Source: Acetobacteraceae bacterium (GTDB lineage Bacteria > Pseudomonadota > Alphaproteobacteria > Acetobacterales > Acetobacteraceae). From it: DNA of 64,000 bases. Within the stretch, counting starts at the first letter, position 1, and the number at the start of each line of letters is the position of its first letter. The stretch is taken from NCBI GenBank assembly GCA_039613835.1, contig CP154827.1, forward strand, positions 1,590,001-1,654,000. The letters are read 5' to 3'. The notes under the pieces are model-generated. The model was not told the DNA's origin. It made no database searches and saw only the letters and a program-made list of their open reading frames with translations. Below are positions 42,609 through 51,880 of this stretch, piece after piece. The translations under genes were made by a program, and so were the position numbers.

Positions 42609-43801
42609 TTATTTCCCGATGCAGAACTCGCCGAATATCACATCCAACAAAGATTCGACATCTATTTGATCCGTGATCCTCCCCAAAGCGCGCATGGTCA
42701 GGCGCAGTGACTCGCCGCGCAGTTCCGGGAAAGGCGTTTGACGCGCCTCCATAAGGTAAGCTCGCGCCTCCTCAATCCCCGCGCGATGACGCGCCCGCGT
42801 TAACGGCGTGGCCGTCACATCCTTTAATTTTTTGATACGCGTTGCCAGTAGACTTAAAAGGGAATCGATGCCCTGCCCGGTTAATGTGCTAATGGCGAGG
42901 TCAGAACGCGGATCTGCATCGAAATCACACTTCGTGCGGATCATCACAGCGTCATCCGAAATCTTTTCAGGCGGAGAACCTTCATAGAGATGCAGGGCGA
43001 CGTCCGCGTGTTTCACGTGAAACAATGCGCGCTTGATGCCCTCCGCTTCAATCTCATCTTCCGTTTCCCGTAACCCGGCCGTGTCAAGAAGGCGCAGCTT
43101 CATTCCCTCAAAGAGCCATTCGATCGCAATGACGATCGTCAATCCGCGTTGCACGATTTCTCCACGATGATTTTCGAGATGCGTTTCCATTTCTCCGAGG
43201 AGCGCATCCAGATGTGACTCAACATGCGCAGTTGACGCCGCCTCACCCACTTCATCGGGGAAGTCGATCAGCGTCTCCTGCTGTGCCAGAAGGTGACTCA
43301 GTTTTTCCCGCCAACCATCATAGAGGCGTGATAAGGCACTTTCCGATTGCGCGAGGGCCTGTTGGCGCTGCATCTGGCTTTCTGACGCCACGAGGTCAGC
43401 GATTGCCTCAGCCTGGATCAGATCAAGGCGTTGATGGAGAACGGCGCGGCACGTAAATTCTCCGGGCTTCGCCGGGCGCGCGCCATGTGAGACGAGTGCT
43501 TCTGAGACCGCATCGTCACGGCCGGGCCTGCGTGAAGATGCAGTTCAGCACCATCCTCCCCTGTATAGGAATACGGCCCGGGCAACCATAAAACAACAGC
43601 CTCATCCAAAATGTCATTTTGGTAGCGGAGGCGGCGATGGCTGGCACGCCGCGGCTCTGGCAATGCGCCACTGCATAAGTTCTGGAGGATGAAGCGCGAT
43701 TGGGGCCCGCTAATGCGCATCACTGCAATCGCGCCGCCAAGGCCCGTTGCAAGGGCAAAAATCGTTGCATTCTCAGGAGGCGGGGTCGTAGAAACTGTCA
43801 T
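42609..43801 (-). pseudogene. mnmE: tRNA modification GTPase MnmE, P-loop deleted and frameshifted
   Basis: ATG 43801 encodes the N-terminal tetrahydrofolate-binding domain ('[20 protein letters not shown]', '[20 protein letters not shown]'), which shifts frame near 43510 and again near 43400. The helical domain ('ASESQMQRQQALAQSESALS') reads into 'GLTIVIA' and then directly into 'EWLFEGMKLRLLDTAGLRE'. The Walker A, switch I and about 40-45 residues between them are missing in frame. G3 (DTAGLRE), part of G4 and the C-terminal 'FCIGK' remain. Without a P-loop the GTPase cannot work whatever the frameshifts mean. It is 8 bases upstream of mnmG, the partner subunit. Confidence 0.92.
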
Positions 43802-43828
43802 GTCATTCTATGCGGAGATATACGTGTC

Positions 43829-44295
43829 ATGCCTCAACTCTCCTTCCATGCGCCTTTCGGCGCGTTAACGCTCAGTGAGGAAGATGGCGCGCTCGTTTCT
43901 CTGGATTGGGGCTGGGGCCGGGATCAGGATGAGGCCCCCTTCTAGCACGGGCGCGTGACCTGCTAGAAGGGTATTTTGACGGTGAGGTCAAGGAGTTTGC
44001 GCTTCCGATACAGCCTTTCGGGACACCATATCGCCGTCGCGTCTGGGAAATGCTCCGTCATATTCCTTATGGTAAGACAGTCACTTATGGACAAATCGCG
44101 GCGAAAATTGGTGGAAGTCCACGCTCTGTCGGGGCGAATCCCCTTCCGATCCTGATTCCGTGCCACCGTGTCGTTGGCCATCATGGTCTTGGCGGCTATT
44201 CTGGTGGCAACGGATTGGAGGATAAGATTTTTCTTCTTCAGTTGGAAGGCGTTCAGCCCGCCGCCGCGTCAAACCGGATCTTTGACGCCGGCTAA
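43829..44295 (+). pseudogene. ogt: Methylated-DNA-protein-cysteine methyltransferase (Ogt/MGMT), one frameshift
   Basis: ATG 43829 starts 'MPQLSFHAPFGALTLSEEDG'. After 'DEAP' the C5 run at 43935-43939 breaks the frame. One frame over, 'LLARARDLLEGYFDGE', 'FGTPYRRRVWEMLRHIPYG', 'TVTYGQIAAKIGGSPRSVG' and the active-site 'NPLPILIPCHRVVG' (catalytic Cys) complete the domain to TAA 44293-44295. The protein removes O6-alkyl groups from guanine in a suicide reaction. Adding one C would restore a 155-residue protein of normal size. The end overlaps chvG by 27 bases, tail to tail. Confidence 0.82.
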
Positions 44296-45936
44296 ATGTG
44301 ACGGTGACGGTGCACCCGGTAAGATAATGACGAAGCGTGCCCCGATAATGCCCCCATCCTCCTTAAGGCGGTTTTCAGCATAAATCTGGCCGTTTGAAGC
44401 CTCAATGATTTGTCGGCTGATCGATAGACCAAGTCCGGAATGCTGGCCAAACGATTCACTTTTCGGCCGTTCCGAGTAAAAACGGTCAAAAATCTCCTCC
44501 ATCCTCAATGGTGGAATGCCCGGCCCCTCATCACTGATTGTGATGCGAATCTTATTGCCCGACTTTTCACCCTTCAGGATGATTTTGCCATTCTCCGGCG
44601 AGAAAGACAGTGTGTTATTGATGATGTTGCGAAGCACCTGTACCGGCCTGTCCTCAATGGCCCAGGCGAAAAGCGTGGTACTCCCGATCACCTGCACAAT
44701 AATCTCCGGATCACCGGGCCGGCGGGTCGTCTGGTGCATATCGCGCAACGTCGTCAGAATATGCGCCACATCGGTCGCCGCAGCGCGCATTCGGGAAGGC
44801 TCGGCATCGATCCGGCTGGCGACAGCGATATCAGTGATCAAACGATCAAGTCGCTGAACATCACTCTCAATGATGCTCAGCAGGCGCTTCTGCTGCGTGT
44901 CCGACGTGACGCGGGGCAAGGTTTCAATGGCCGAGCGGATCGAGGAAAGCGGGTTTTTCAACTCGTGACTGACATCGGCGGCAAAACGCTCGGTTGCGTC
45001 CATTCGCGCCCATAGCCCTATGATATTTCGCCGAAGCGCGCGTGCCAGAATGCCGATCTCGCCCCGTCTTGCCAGAAGATCCTCCGCTATATCGTCGATT
45101 CTTCCTGGGCCCTTTTCAAGATCGTTCGCGGCGACGGCCAGCCGCAATAAGGGGCGTGCGATCGTTAGGGAAAGATACCATGAGAGGAAAACCGTTACCC
45201 CCATCGCAACCAGAAAAAGTGAGAATATTGACGGCCGCACCGCCAGCACCGAGCGATCCACCTCCGGTGCGCCACGCGTCAATTGCAGAATGCCGATCGT
45301 CTGCCCTTCATGGATGACGGGTTCCGCAACGGTGATGATGAGCTTGTGACCCGCTGTCCTGCGTATATAAGGCGGCGCATCATCTCCGTATTTGCCGGGG
45401 ACACGGGCCGGGCGCGAGGGATGATCGGCGTTTTCCAGCGTGACAATGCCATGACGCGAGGAAAGCGGAAGGAGAGAGAAAAGCCAGGAATAAAGGCGCA
45501 TCATAAGGTGCTGAGGCATGAGCGGCGAGTCGAGGTCACGAACCACGGGTGACGCTGCATCCGAGTCAGGAAGGAATTCAATATGGCAGCCCGTGTGGTT
45601 TCCTCGACGCACGCAGATAAAGGCGCCGCGACTGGTCGCGACAACCCGCCCTGCCGGGCCGTATAGTCTCGCTTCAACGAGGGGGCTTGGTTCTGTCAGG
45701 CGGAGGAGGAGCGGCCGGGCCAGCGCAGCGTCCAAGACATAGTCACTCGTTACGAAATTTCGTCCGGATCGACGCGTGACGGCACTTTGGCCAAGAGCCG
45801 CGGCGTAGATATGCGCCTGTTCCCGCAAGGCATTTACCTCGGTTTCGAGCAGGGAATTTTGAAAATCCTTCAGAAAAAGAAGCGTTACAGCCAGGAGCGC
45901 CAGGGGCAGCGTATTGAGAAGAAGGATGCGCCGCAT
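44269..45936 (-). CDS. chvG: Sensor histidine kinase, ChvG-like
   Basis: The 555-residue protein has a membrane helix at about residues 4-22, a periplasmic sensor of about 200 residues, a second helix ('SIFSLFLVAMGVTVFLSWYL'), HAMP, and a HisKA domain with the phospho-acceptor His in 'ADVSHELKNPLSSIRS'. The HATPase has N ('INNTLSFSPENG'), G1 ('ISDEGPGIPP') and G2 ('SGLGLSIS') boxes. ChvG/ExoS kinases respond to acid or host-associated envelope cues with ChvI. The frame is open upstream of the ATG for about 20 codons without another start codon, so the N-terminal cytoplasmic extension common in the family is shorter here. It lies 160 bases after chvI. Confidence 0.85.
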   Translation of the reverse strand: MRRILLLNTLPLALLAVTLLFLKDFQNSLLETEVNALREQAHIYAAALGQSAVTRRSGRNFVTSDYVLDAALARPLLLRLTEPSPLVEARLYGPAGRVVATSRGAFICVRRGNHTGCHIEFLPDSDAASPVVRDLDSPLMPQHLMMRLYSWLFSLLPLSSRHGIVTLENADHPSRPARVPGKYGDDAPPYIRRTAGHKLIITVAEPVIHEGQTIGILQLTRGAPEVDRSVLAVRPSIFSLFLVAMGVTVFLSWYLSLTIARPLLRLAVAANDLEKGPGRIDDIAEDLLARRGEIGILARALRRNIIGLWARMDATERFAADVSHELKNPLSSIRSAIETLPRVTSDTQQKRLLSIIESDVQRLDRLITDIAVASRIDAEPSRMRAAATDVAHILTTLRDMHQTTRRPGDPEIIVQVIGSTTLFAWAIEDRPVQVLRNIINNTLSFSPENGKIILKGEKSGNKIRITISDEGPGIPPLRMEEIFDRFYSERPKSESFGQHSGLGLSISRQIIEASNGQIYAENRLKEDGGIIGARFVIILPGAPSPSHLAGVKDPV

Positions 45937-46096
45937 GAGCGGTGATGAAAATTTCCTGAGATCAGGCCGCGCACGATGCCCCCCAACTCCGGATTTTATC
46001 TGCGAAGATGCGCGTGTTAAGTCGGAACATCTTCAAACACCCACCTTGAATAACGGAGACACACTACCAGGGCCCTCGGCGCCGCTCACAGGCGCA

Positions 46097-46804
46097 TCAG
46101 CGCTCCTTATACCGGTAGCCGATTCCGTAAAGTGTTTCGATTTGGTTAAATTCTTCATCCACCTGACGGAATTTTTTGCGAACGCGCTTGATGTGGCTGT
46201 CGATTGTACGATCATCAACATAAACAGCATCGCCATAAGCGGCGTCGATCAGCTGATCCCGGGATTTGACAATACCGGGCCGTGTGGCCAACGCTTTGAC
46301 GAGGAGAAATTCCGTCACCGTCAACATGATATCCTGCCCGTTCCACAGGCATTGGTGACGCATCTCATCCAATATCAGCGGCCCACGCGTAAGGACGCAT
46401 TGTGCCGTCGGCCCGCCCTCCGCCCGACTTGCATCCTGCCGGCGCAGTAAGACCCGAATCCTCTCCAACAACAGGCGTTGGGAAAATGGTTTTGTGATGT
46501 AATCATCCGCGCCGAGTCGCAATCCCATGAGTTGGTCAAGCTCCTCGTCCTTGGAAGACAGGAAGATCACCGGAAGGTTGGACCGCGTGCGCAGGCGTTG
46601 CAGCAATTCCATCCCATCCATGCGTGGCATTTTAATATCGAGAATGGCGAGGCTGATGGGGTGGGATAGCAGGCGTTGAAGGGCGGCTTCGCTGTCGCTG
46701 AAGGTTTCGACATCGAAACCTTCAGCCTCCAACGTCATCTGGACAGAGGTCAGGATATTGCGATCATCATCCACGAGGGCGATCACGTGCTTTGCGGAGG
46801 TCAT
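46097..46804 (-). CDS. chvI: OmpR-family response regulator, ChvI-like
   Basis: The 235-residue protein has a receiver domain with acidic pocket 'ALVDDDRN', phospho-acceptor Asp in '[12 protein letters not shown]', and the conserved Lys in 'DDYITKPF', then an OmpR-type winged helix ('[20 protein letters not shown]', '[17 protein letters not shown]'). It is paired with the downstream chvG on the same strand. Conserved in alphaproteobacteria as an envelope/acid-response and host-interaction regulator. Intact. Confidence 0.92.
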   Translation of the reverse strand: MTSAKHVIALVDDDRNILTSVQMTLEAEGFDVETFSDSEAALQRLLSHPISLAILDIKMPRMDGMELLQRLRTRSNLPVIFLSSKDEELDQLMGLRLGADDYITKPFSQRLLLERIRVLLRRQDASRAEGGPTAQCVLTRGPLILDEMRHQCLWNGQDIMLTVTEFLLVKALATRPGIVKSRDQLIDAAYGDAVYVDDRTIDSHIKRVRKKFRQVDEEFNQIETLYGIGYRYKER

Positions 46805-46940
46805 TACCTTGAGTCTGACAATAAAATTTTGTGCTGAACCAATGGTTGGGGTTGGCTTTCAGCCGATGACTGCTACCTATAACGCATCGGCATGCTGTGC
46901 CCAAGTAAGGATAGTAAACCGATATGCCGCCTTGCAACGT

Positions 46941-46954
46941 GTCGTTGAAACGAC
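46941..46954. repeat. Small palindrome upstream of grpE
   Basis: GTCGTT at 46941-46946 and AACGAC at 46949-46954 flank a GA dinucleotide in the 233-base gap between chvI and grpE. It is not the CIRCE element of HrcA (TTAGCACTC-N9-GAGTGCTAA), which I did not find here. Its role is unknown. Confidence 0.3.
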
Positions 46955-47037
46955 TCGGGGCGCCTTAAAAGTCGCGCGCTTTCAAGGTATGGGGCAGATG
47001 TAAACGCGGCTCGGACCGGGCCAGGCAGTAAGGCTTG

Positions 47038-47634
47038 ATGACGATGACAAAGGAAAACGCGAACCCCGATGACCTGACCCCCGAGGGCGAGACCCCTCAC
47101 GAAGGTGCATCGTCGGAGAATATTGCAGCCGACACCGCCGAAACAGGTTCAGCCGATGAGAATGAGGCGCGCATCCAGGAATTCAAAGATAAGTGGATGC
47201 GGGCAGAGGCTGAACTTCAGAATTACCGTACGCGCTCGAAACGCGATATTGATGATGCGCGCCAATATGCCATTCAGAAATTCGCTCGCGATGTCGTGGA
47301 AGCCGCTGAAAACCTTCAGCGTGGCCTCGCTTCACTCCCGCCACGGTTAGAGAATGATGACCCGCTCCTCTCGAAATTACGTGAGGGGCTAGAGAGCACG
47401 GAACGGTCCTTTATCAGCATTCTTGAGCGTCATGGAATTGCCTGCGATCACCCGAAGGGCAAAAGCTTCGACGCCAATCTGCATCAGGCCATGGCGGAAA
47501 CTGAGTCGGCGGCGCACGCGCCCGGCACAGTGGTTGAGTCCTGGACACCGACATGGACATTGCATGGAAGGCTGCTGAAGCCTGCCATGGTGGTTGTTTC
47601 CAAGGGCAAATCCGAGGGTGGGGAAAGCACTTAA
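47038..47634 (+). CDS. grpE: Nucleotide exchange factor GrpE
   Basis: The product has an acidic disordered N-terminus (about 45 residues), a long coiled coil ('EFKDKWMRAEAELQNYRTRS') and the beta-wing head ending in 'WTLHGRLLKPAMVVVSKG'. It releases ADP from DnaK. ATG 47038 was chosen over the ATG two codons later and a preceding TTG. It is 139 bases upstream of dnaK on the same strand, a common arrangement. Intact. Confidence 0.95.
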   Translation: MTMTKENANPDDLTPEGETPHEGASSENIAADTAETGSADENEARIQEFKDKWMRAEAELQNYRTRSKRDIDDARQYAIQKFARDVVEAAENLQRGLASLPPRLENDDPLLSKLREGLESTERSFISILERHGIACDHPKGKSFDANLHQAMAETESAAHAPGTVVESWTPTWTLHGRLLKPAMVVVSKGKSEGGEST

Positions 47635-47649
47635 TTTCGGCGGCGGGGA

Positions 47650-47656
47650 CTTGAAA
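47650..47656 (+). promoter_or_regulatory. Possible heat-shock -35 element before dnaK
   Basis: CTTGAAA at 47650-47656 matches the alphaproteobacterial RpoH -35 consensus. The expected -10 (CCCCAT-like) 11-14 bases later is not convincing, although a C-rich stretch follows directly. It lies 118 bases before dnaK. Confidence 0.3.
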
Positions 47657-47681
47657 TTCCCCCTTCCGGTTCTTAAAATTC

Positions 47682-47716
47682 GGTATCAGATACGCTCCGG
47701 AGCGTAACGTTATACC
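47682..47716. repeat. Palindrome with outer arms between grpE and dnaK
   Basis: TACGCTCCGGAGCGTA at 47691-47706 is a perfect 16-base palindrome. Flanking GGTAT (47682-47686) and ATACC (47712-47716) extend it across 4- and 5-base bulges. No T tract follows. It may form an mRNA hairpin controlling the grpE-dnaK junction or bind a dimeric regulator. Confidence 0.5.
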
Positions 47717-47773
47717 AAAGGGTCATGATCGGTGCCTTGCAGGGCTGGTGATGACCGCTGAAAGGAAGCAGAA

Positions 47774-49696
47774 ATGAGCAAAGTTATCGGTATCGACCTC
47801 GGCACGACCAATTCCTGCGTCGCGATCCGTGAGGGCGATGAGAGCAAAGTCATTGAGAACAGCGAAGGCGCGCGCACGACGCCATCCATGGTCGCATTTT
47901 CCGACAATGGTGAGCGCCTTGTCGGTCAGGCTGCGAAGCGTCAGGCTGTCACCAATCCTTCCAACACGCTTTATGCCGTCAAACGCCTGATCGGGCGCAG
48001 CTATAGCGACCCGACCGTTGAAAAAGACAAGGCGATGGTGCCTTACGAAATCGTCAAAGGTGAGAATGGCGATGCGTGGGTTGAGGCGCGCGGTGAGAAA
48101 TACGCACCGTCACAGATTTCCGCCTTTGTCCTCGGTAAAATGAAGGAAACGGCGGAAGCTTATCTGGGTGAGAAAGTCGCCCAGGCTGTTATCACCGTTC
48201 CGGCGTACTTCAATGACGCCCAGCGTCAGGCCACACGCGATGCAGGTCGGATCGCCGGGCTTGAAGTCCTGCGCATCATCAATGAGCCGACCGCCGCCGC
48301 CCTGGCTTATGGCCTTGGCAAACGCGATTCCGGCACAGTCGCTGTTTATGACCTCGGCGGTGGCACGTTCGATATTTCCGTGCTTGAAGTCTCCGATGGC
48401 GTGATTGAGGTCAAATCGACCAATGGCGATACGTTCCTCGGTGGTGAGGATTTCGATAACCGCATTATTGGTTATCTCGCCGATGAATTCAAACGTGATC
48501 AGGGCATTGACCTGCGCGGCGACAAGCTTGCACTACAGCGCCTGAAGGAAGCCGCTGAAAAAGCCAAGATTGAGCTTTCCTCCTCCAAGGAGACGGAAAT
48601 CAACCTGCCCTTCATCACGGCAGATGCGTCCGGCCCGAAACATCTCGTCGTCAAACTGTCACGCGCCAAGCTGGAAAGCCTAGTGGATGATTTGATTGAG
48701 CGCACGTTGGGTCCGTGTCGGGCTGCGTTGAAAGATGGCGCGATCAGCGCCAATGAGATTGATGAGGTCATTCTCGTCGGCGGTATGACGCGTATGCCGA
48801 AAGTCATCGAAACGGTTAAGCAGTTCTTCGGAAAAGACCCGGCCCGTAACGTCAATCCGGATGAGGTTGTCGCGATCGGTGCCGCCATTCAGGGCGCTGT
48901 CCTGAAAGGTGACGTCAAGGATGTTCTGCTTCTGGATGTCACGCCTCTCTCACTGGGCATTGAGACGAAAGGTGGTATTTTTACCCGCCTGATTGACCGC
49001 AATACGACGATCCCGACGAAAAAAAGCCAGGTTTTTTCCACGGCTGAAGATAATCAGAGCGCCGTCACCATTAAGGTCTTCCAGGGTGAGCGTGAGATGG
49101 CTGCGGATAATAAGCTGCTCGGTAATTTTGACCTGACCGGCATCACACCCGCCCCACGCGGTGTGCCGCAGATTGAAGTTACATTCGATATTGATGCGAA
49201 CGGTATCGTCAATGTCTCCGCCAAGGATCAGGCGACCGGGAAGGAACAGCAGATCAAAATCCAGGCATCTGGCGGGCTTTCGGATACGGATATTGACCGC
49301 ATGGTGAAGGATGCTGAAGCGAATGCTGCGGCGGATAAAGCCAAACGTGAAATGGTGGAATTGCGCAATAATGCGGAAGCGCTGATCCATCAGACAGAGA
49401 AGTCGATTTCCGAAACGGGTGACAAGCTTCCCGAAGCGGATAAGGCAGAGGCAGAAACCGCTGTCGCCGCCGTGCGTGAAGCCGTCAACGGCACGGACCC
49501 TGAAGTGTTGAAATCCGCGACAGAGCGCCTCACCCAGGCCGCGATGAAGATCGGTCAGGCAGCTTATGCAGCCTCCCAGTCAGAGGAAGGCGCTGCGGAA
49601 AATGCGTCATCAGGTGAGGCTAAGCCGGACGACAACGTTGTAGATGCTGACTTTGAGGATGTTGACGACAGTAAAAAAGCTGAGTCGTCGCGGTAA
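47774..49696 (+). CDS. dnaK: Chaperone DnaK (Hsp70)
   Basis: The 640-residue protein is complete: ATPase motifs '[13 protein letters not shown]', '[15 protein letters not shown]', '[14 protein letters not shown]' and '[15 protein letters not shown]', linker '[19 protein letters not shown]', substrate-binding domain, and a helical lid ending in an acidic '[11 protein letters not shown]' tail. It folds client proteins with DnaJ and GrpE. An AAAGGAAG Shine-Dalgarno precedes the ATG. No lesion is seen over 1.9 kb. Confidence 0.99.
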   Translation: MSKVIGIDLGTTNSCVAIREGDESKVIENSEGARTTPSMVAFSDNGERLVGQAAKRQAVTNPSNTLYAVKRLIGRSYSDPTVEKDKAMVPYEIVKGENGDAWVEARGEKYAPSQISAFVLGKMKETAEAYLGEKVAQAVITVPAYFNDAQRQATRDAGRIAGLEVLRIINEPTAAALAYGLGKRDSGTVAVYDLGGGTFDISVLEVSDGVIEVKSTNGDTFLGGEDFDNRIIGYLADEFKRDQGIDLRGDKLALQRLKEAAEKAKIELSSSKETEINLPFITADASGPKHLVVKLSRAKLESLVDDLIERTLGPCRAALKDGAISANEIDEVILVGGMTRMPKVIETVKQFFGKDPARNVNPDEVVAIGAAIQGAVLKGDVKDVLLLDVTPLSLGIETKGGIFTRLIDRNTTIPTKKSQVFSTAEDNQSAVTIKVFQGEREMAADNKLLGNFDLTGITPAPRGVPQIEVTFDIDANGIVNVSAKDQATGKEQQIKIQASGGLSDTDIDRMVKDAEANAAADKAKREMVELRNNAEALIHQTEKSISETGDKLPEADKAEAETAVAAVREAVNGTDPEVLKSATERLTQAAMKIGQAAYAASQSEEGAAENASSGEAKPDDNVVDADFEDVDDSKKAESSR

Positions 49697-49724
49697 ATCA
49701 TCCGTGAGCTGATGAAGCTGGTGT

Positions 49725-49754
49725 GTGCCCGTCTTTCCTGGGAAGGGCGGGCAC
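49725..49754 (+). terminator. Stable hairpin between dnaK and dnaJ, without T tract
   Basis: GTGCCCG at 49725-49731 pairs with CGGGCAC at 49748-49754, and the interior continues to pair (G-T wobbles included) to a small loop near 49738-49741. ACGCCGC follows instead of a T run, so it is more likely a processing or attenuation stem that sets the dnaK:dnaJ ratio than a full terminator. Confidence 0.55.
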
Positions 49755-49874
49755 GCCGCTTCCGGCAGATATATTTTTACCTTCCCGGGTTGAACGCGAC
49801 CTGATTGATATCATCTCGGACTTCGAGACTTCCTGGCGAGACACGATGCCAAGACGCACCTGACAGAGGATTCC

Positions 49875-51008
49875 ATGGCCACCAAAGTGGATTATTATGA
49901 GGTGTTAGAGGTCAGCCGCACCGCATCGCAGGCTGAGCTCAAAACAGCCTATCGCAAAATGGCGATGCGCTTTCACCCGGATCGTAATGCGGGGGATGCG
50001 GCGGCCGAGCACAAATTCAAGCAGGTCAATGAGGCTTACGCCGTCCTGAAGGATGAGCAGAAGCGCGCAGCTTATGACCGCTACGGACATGCGGCCTTTG
50101 ATGGCAGCATGGGCGGTGGCGGCGGGTTTAGCGGTTTCGACGCAGGCGGGTTTGAAGATATTTTCGACATGTTCGGCGATATGATGGGGGGCGGCCGACG
50201 CCGCACGCGTCAGAGGTCGGGCAATGATGTCCAGACACAGCTCCATATCTCGCTGACGGAAGCTTTCTCTGGCGTTAAGAAGACCGTCAAATTTGCGACG
50301 CGCGTCACATGTGAATCATGTTCAGGCCGTGGTTCCGCGGACCCGAATAAAGGCAGTGTGCAATGCCCGACATGCCATGGCGCGGGCGCGGTCCGGGCGC
50401 AGCAGGGTTTCTTTCTGGTAGAACGCCCCTGCCCGACCTGTCATGGCACAGGCAATGTCATCTCCGACCCCTGCAAAAAATGCCAGGGCGCTGGCACAAC
50501 CCCGACGCAGCGTGAGCTTGAAATCGACATTCCGGCAGGAATTGAAGACGGGACTCGCATGCGCGTCACAGGTGAGGGAGAGGCCGGCGGCCCGGGTACG
50601 CAGGCCGGGGATCTGTATCTGCATATCTCTGTCGCCACCCATGCGCTGTTTCATCGGGAAGGGGCAAACATCCATTGCCGACTTCCGCTCCGTATGGCGC
50701 AGGCCGCATTGGGGGCGGAAATTGAGGTGCCCGTCATTGATGGCTCCCGCGCCAAGGTCAAAATCCCGGCGGGAAGTCAGGCGGGTGATCATTTCCGCCT
50801 TAAAGGCAAGGGGTTCTCGGTGCTGAGGTCATCTTCTCGCGGGGACATGTATCTTCAACTTGCTGTTGAAACGCCGCGCCATCTGACGAAACGTCGGCGG
50901 GAGTTGCTGGAGGCTTTTGAGGAAGAAGCGGACGAAAACCAGGCACAGGCAAACCCGGAAAGCACTGGCTTTTTCTCCAAAGTCAAAGAATTTTTCGACG
51001 GAAGGTAA
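49875..51008 (+). CDS. dnaJ: Co-chaperone DnaJ (Hsp40)
   Basis: The 377-residue type I DnaJ has the J domain with HPD in 'AMRFHPDRNAGD', a Gly/Phe-rich linker ('GSMGGGGGFSGFDAGGFED'), and four CxxCxGxG zinc-finger units ('CESCSGRG', 'CPTCHGAG', 'CPTCHGTG', 'CKKCQGAG'). A C-terminal substrate domain follows. It stimulates DnaK and delivers clients. It starts 178 bases after dnaK and ends 4 bases before dapB, so dapB may be co-transcribed. Intact. Confidence 0.97.
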   Translation: MATKVDYYEVLEVSRTASQAELKTAYRKMAMRFHPDRNAGDAAAEHKFKQVNEAYAVLKDEQKRAAYDRYGHAAFDGSMGGGGGFSGFDAGGFEDIFDMFGDMMGGGRRRTRQRSGNDVQTQLHISLTEAFSGVKKTVKFATRVTCESCSGRGSADPNKGSVQCPTCHGAGAVRAQQGFFLVERPCPTCHGTGNVISDPCKKCQGAGTTPTQRELEIDIPAGIEDGTRMRVTGEGEAGGPGTQAGDLYLHISVATHALFHREGANIHCRLPLRMAQAALGAEIEVPVIDGSRAKVKIPAGSQAGDHFRLKGKGFSVLRSSSRGDMYLQLAVETPRHLTKRRRELLEAFEEEADENQAQANPESTGFFSKVKEFFDGR

Positions 51009-51012
51009 AACC

Positions 51013-51753
51013 ATGCGCATCGGTGTTGCGGGCATCTTAGGCCGTCTGGGTCGTCTTTGCGCTGAGGAAATGCGGACGCGAAACCTGACCCTTTCGGGCG
51101 GGACGTCGCGAACGGAGAATGTAGCGGAGAATATCTTCTCCGAGTTGGGTCGTCTGGCTGCGTGTTCTGACGTCATAATTGATGTCAGTCACCACACGCT
51201 GATCCCGGATCATGCGCGCGATCTCATTCGTCATCAATGTGCCTGGGTTATCGGCACGACCGGGATGGATGCGGCTGAAGAAGCCGTGATTGCTGACGCT
51301 GCAAAACATATCCCTGTCCTGCGCGCGGCGAATTTTTCTCCCGGCCTGAATTTGTTACTCGATATCGCCCGTCAACTTTCCGCTGCCCTGCCAGCGGATG
51401 ATTACGATGTGGATGTTACGGACATTCATCACCGTCAGAAAATCGACGCGCCTTCTGGCACGGCGAAAGCCGTAGGCGCGGCGATTGCGTCGGGTCGCGG
51501 CGTTAAATTGGAGGATGTCACCCGTTATGACCCCTCCGGCCCGCGTCAGACGGGGCAGATCGGCTTTGCGGAATTGCGCGCCGGACAAATAATCGGTGAA
51601 CATAGTGTGATTTTTACTTCGGGTGATGAGCAGATTAGCATCAGTCACCGCGCCTTTGACCGTCGCGTTTTTGCCCGTGGCGCCGTCAATGCGGCATTGT
51701 GGTTACACAACAAGTCCGCTGGCCTGTTTAATATCGCGGACATCTACAAATAA
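51013..51753 (+). CDS. dapB: 4-hydroxy-tetrahydrodipicolinate reductase
   Basis: DapB reduces hydroxy-tetrahydrodipicolinate with NAD(P)H in lysine/diaminopimelate synthesis. The 246-residue product shows the nucleotide-binding 'RIGVAGILGRLGRL', the 'VIGTTGMDAAEE' loop, and catalytic 'VDVTDIHHRQKIDAPSGTAK' with the His pair and Lys. I chose ATG 51013 because the Rossmann strand starts there; a longer in-frame extension lies inside dnaJ. It is somewhat shorter than many homologues (about 265) but has all motifs. Confidence 0.93.
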   Translation: MRIGVAGILGRLGRLCAEEMRTRNLTLSGGTSRTENVAENIFSELGRLAACSDVIIDVSHHTLIPDHARDLIRHQCAWVIGTTGMDAAEEAVIADAAKHIPVLRAANFSPGLNLLLDIARQLSAALPADDYDVDVTDIHHRQKIDAPSGTAKAVGAAIASGRGVKLEDVTRYDPSGPRQTGQIGFAELRAGQIIGEHSVIFTSGDEQISISHRAFDRRVFARGAVNAALWLHNKSAGLFNIADIYK

Positions 51754-51800
51754 AATAATTTCTCCGAATTACCCTTGACCCGTTCAAGCAATTCCGCCAA

Positions 51801-51838
51801 GCCAGTCTCTCCATTTTTCGTTGGAGAGATGGCTTTTT
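51801..51838 (+). terminator. Rho-independent terminator after dapB
   Basis: GCCA-TCTCTCC (51801-51812, with one unpaired G) pairs with GGAGAGA-T-GGC (51823-51833) around an AT-rich loop, followed by TTTTT at 51834-51838. This ends the dnaJ-dapB transcript before metK. Confidence 0.85.
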
Positions 51839-51880
51839 ACCGTTTCTTCGTCCATCACTCATTCCCTGCGAGGTCCCTGA

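Noticed and set aside
46805..47037. CIRCE element for HrcA control of grpE/dnaK
   Set aside because: No TTAGCACTC-N9-GAGTGCTAA-like repeat here or before dnaK; only an unrelated short palindrome.
51754..51880. Possible SAM riboswitch before metK
   Set aside because: No SAM-II, SAM-V or SAM/SAH core pattern was recognised; the only clear structure is the dapB terminator.
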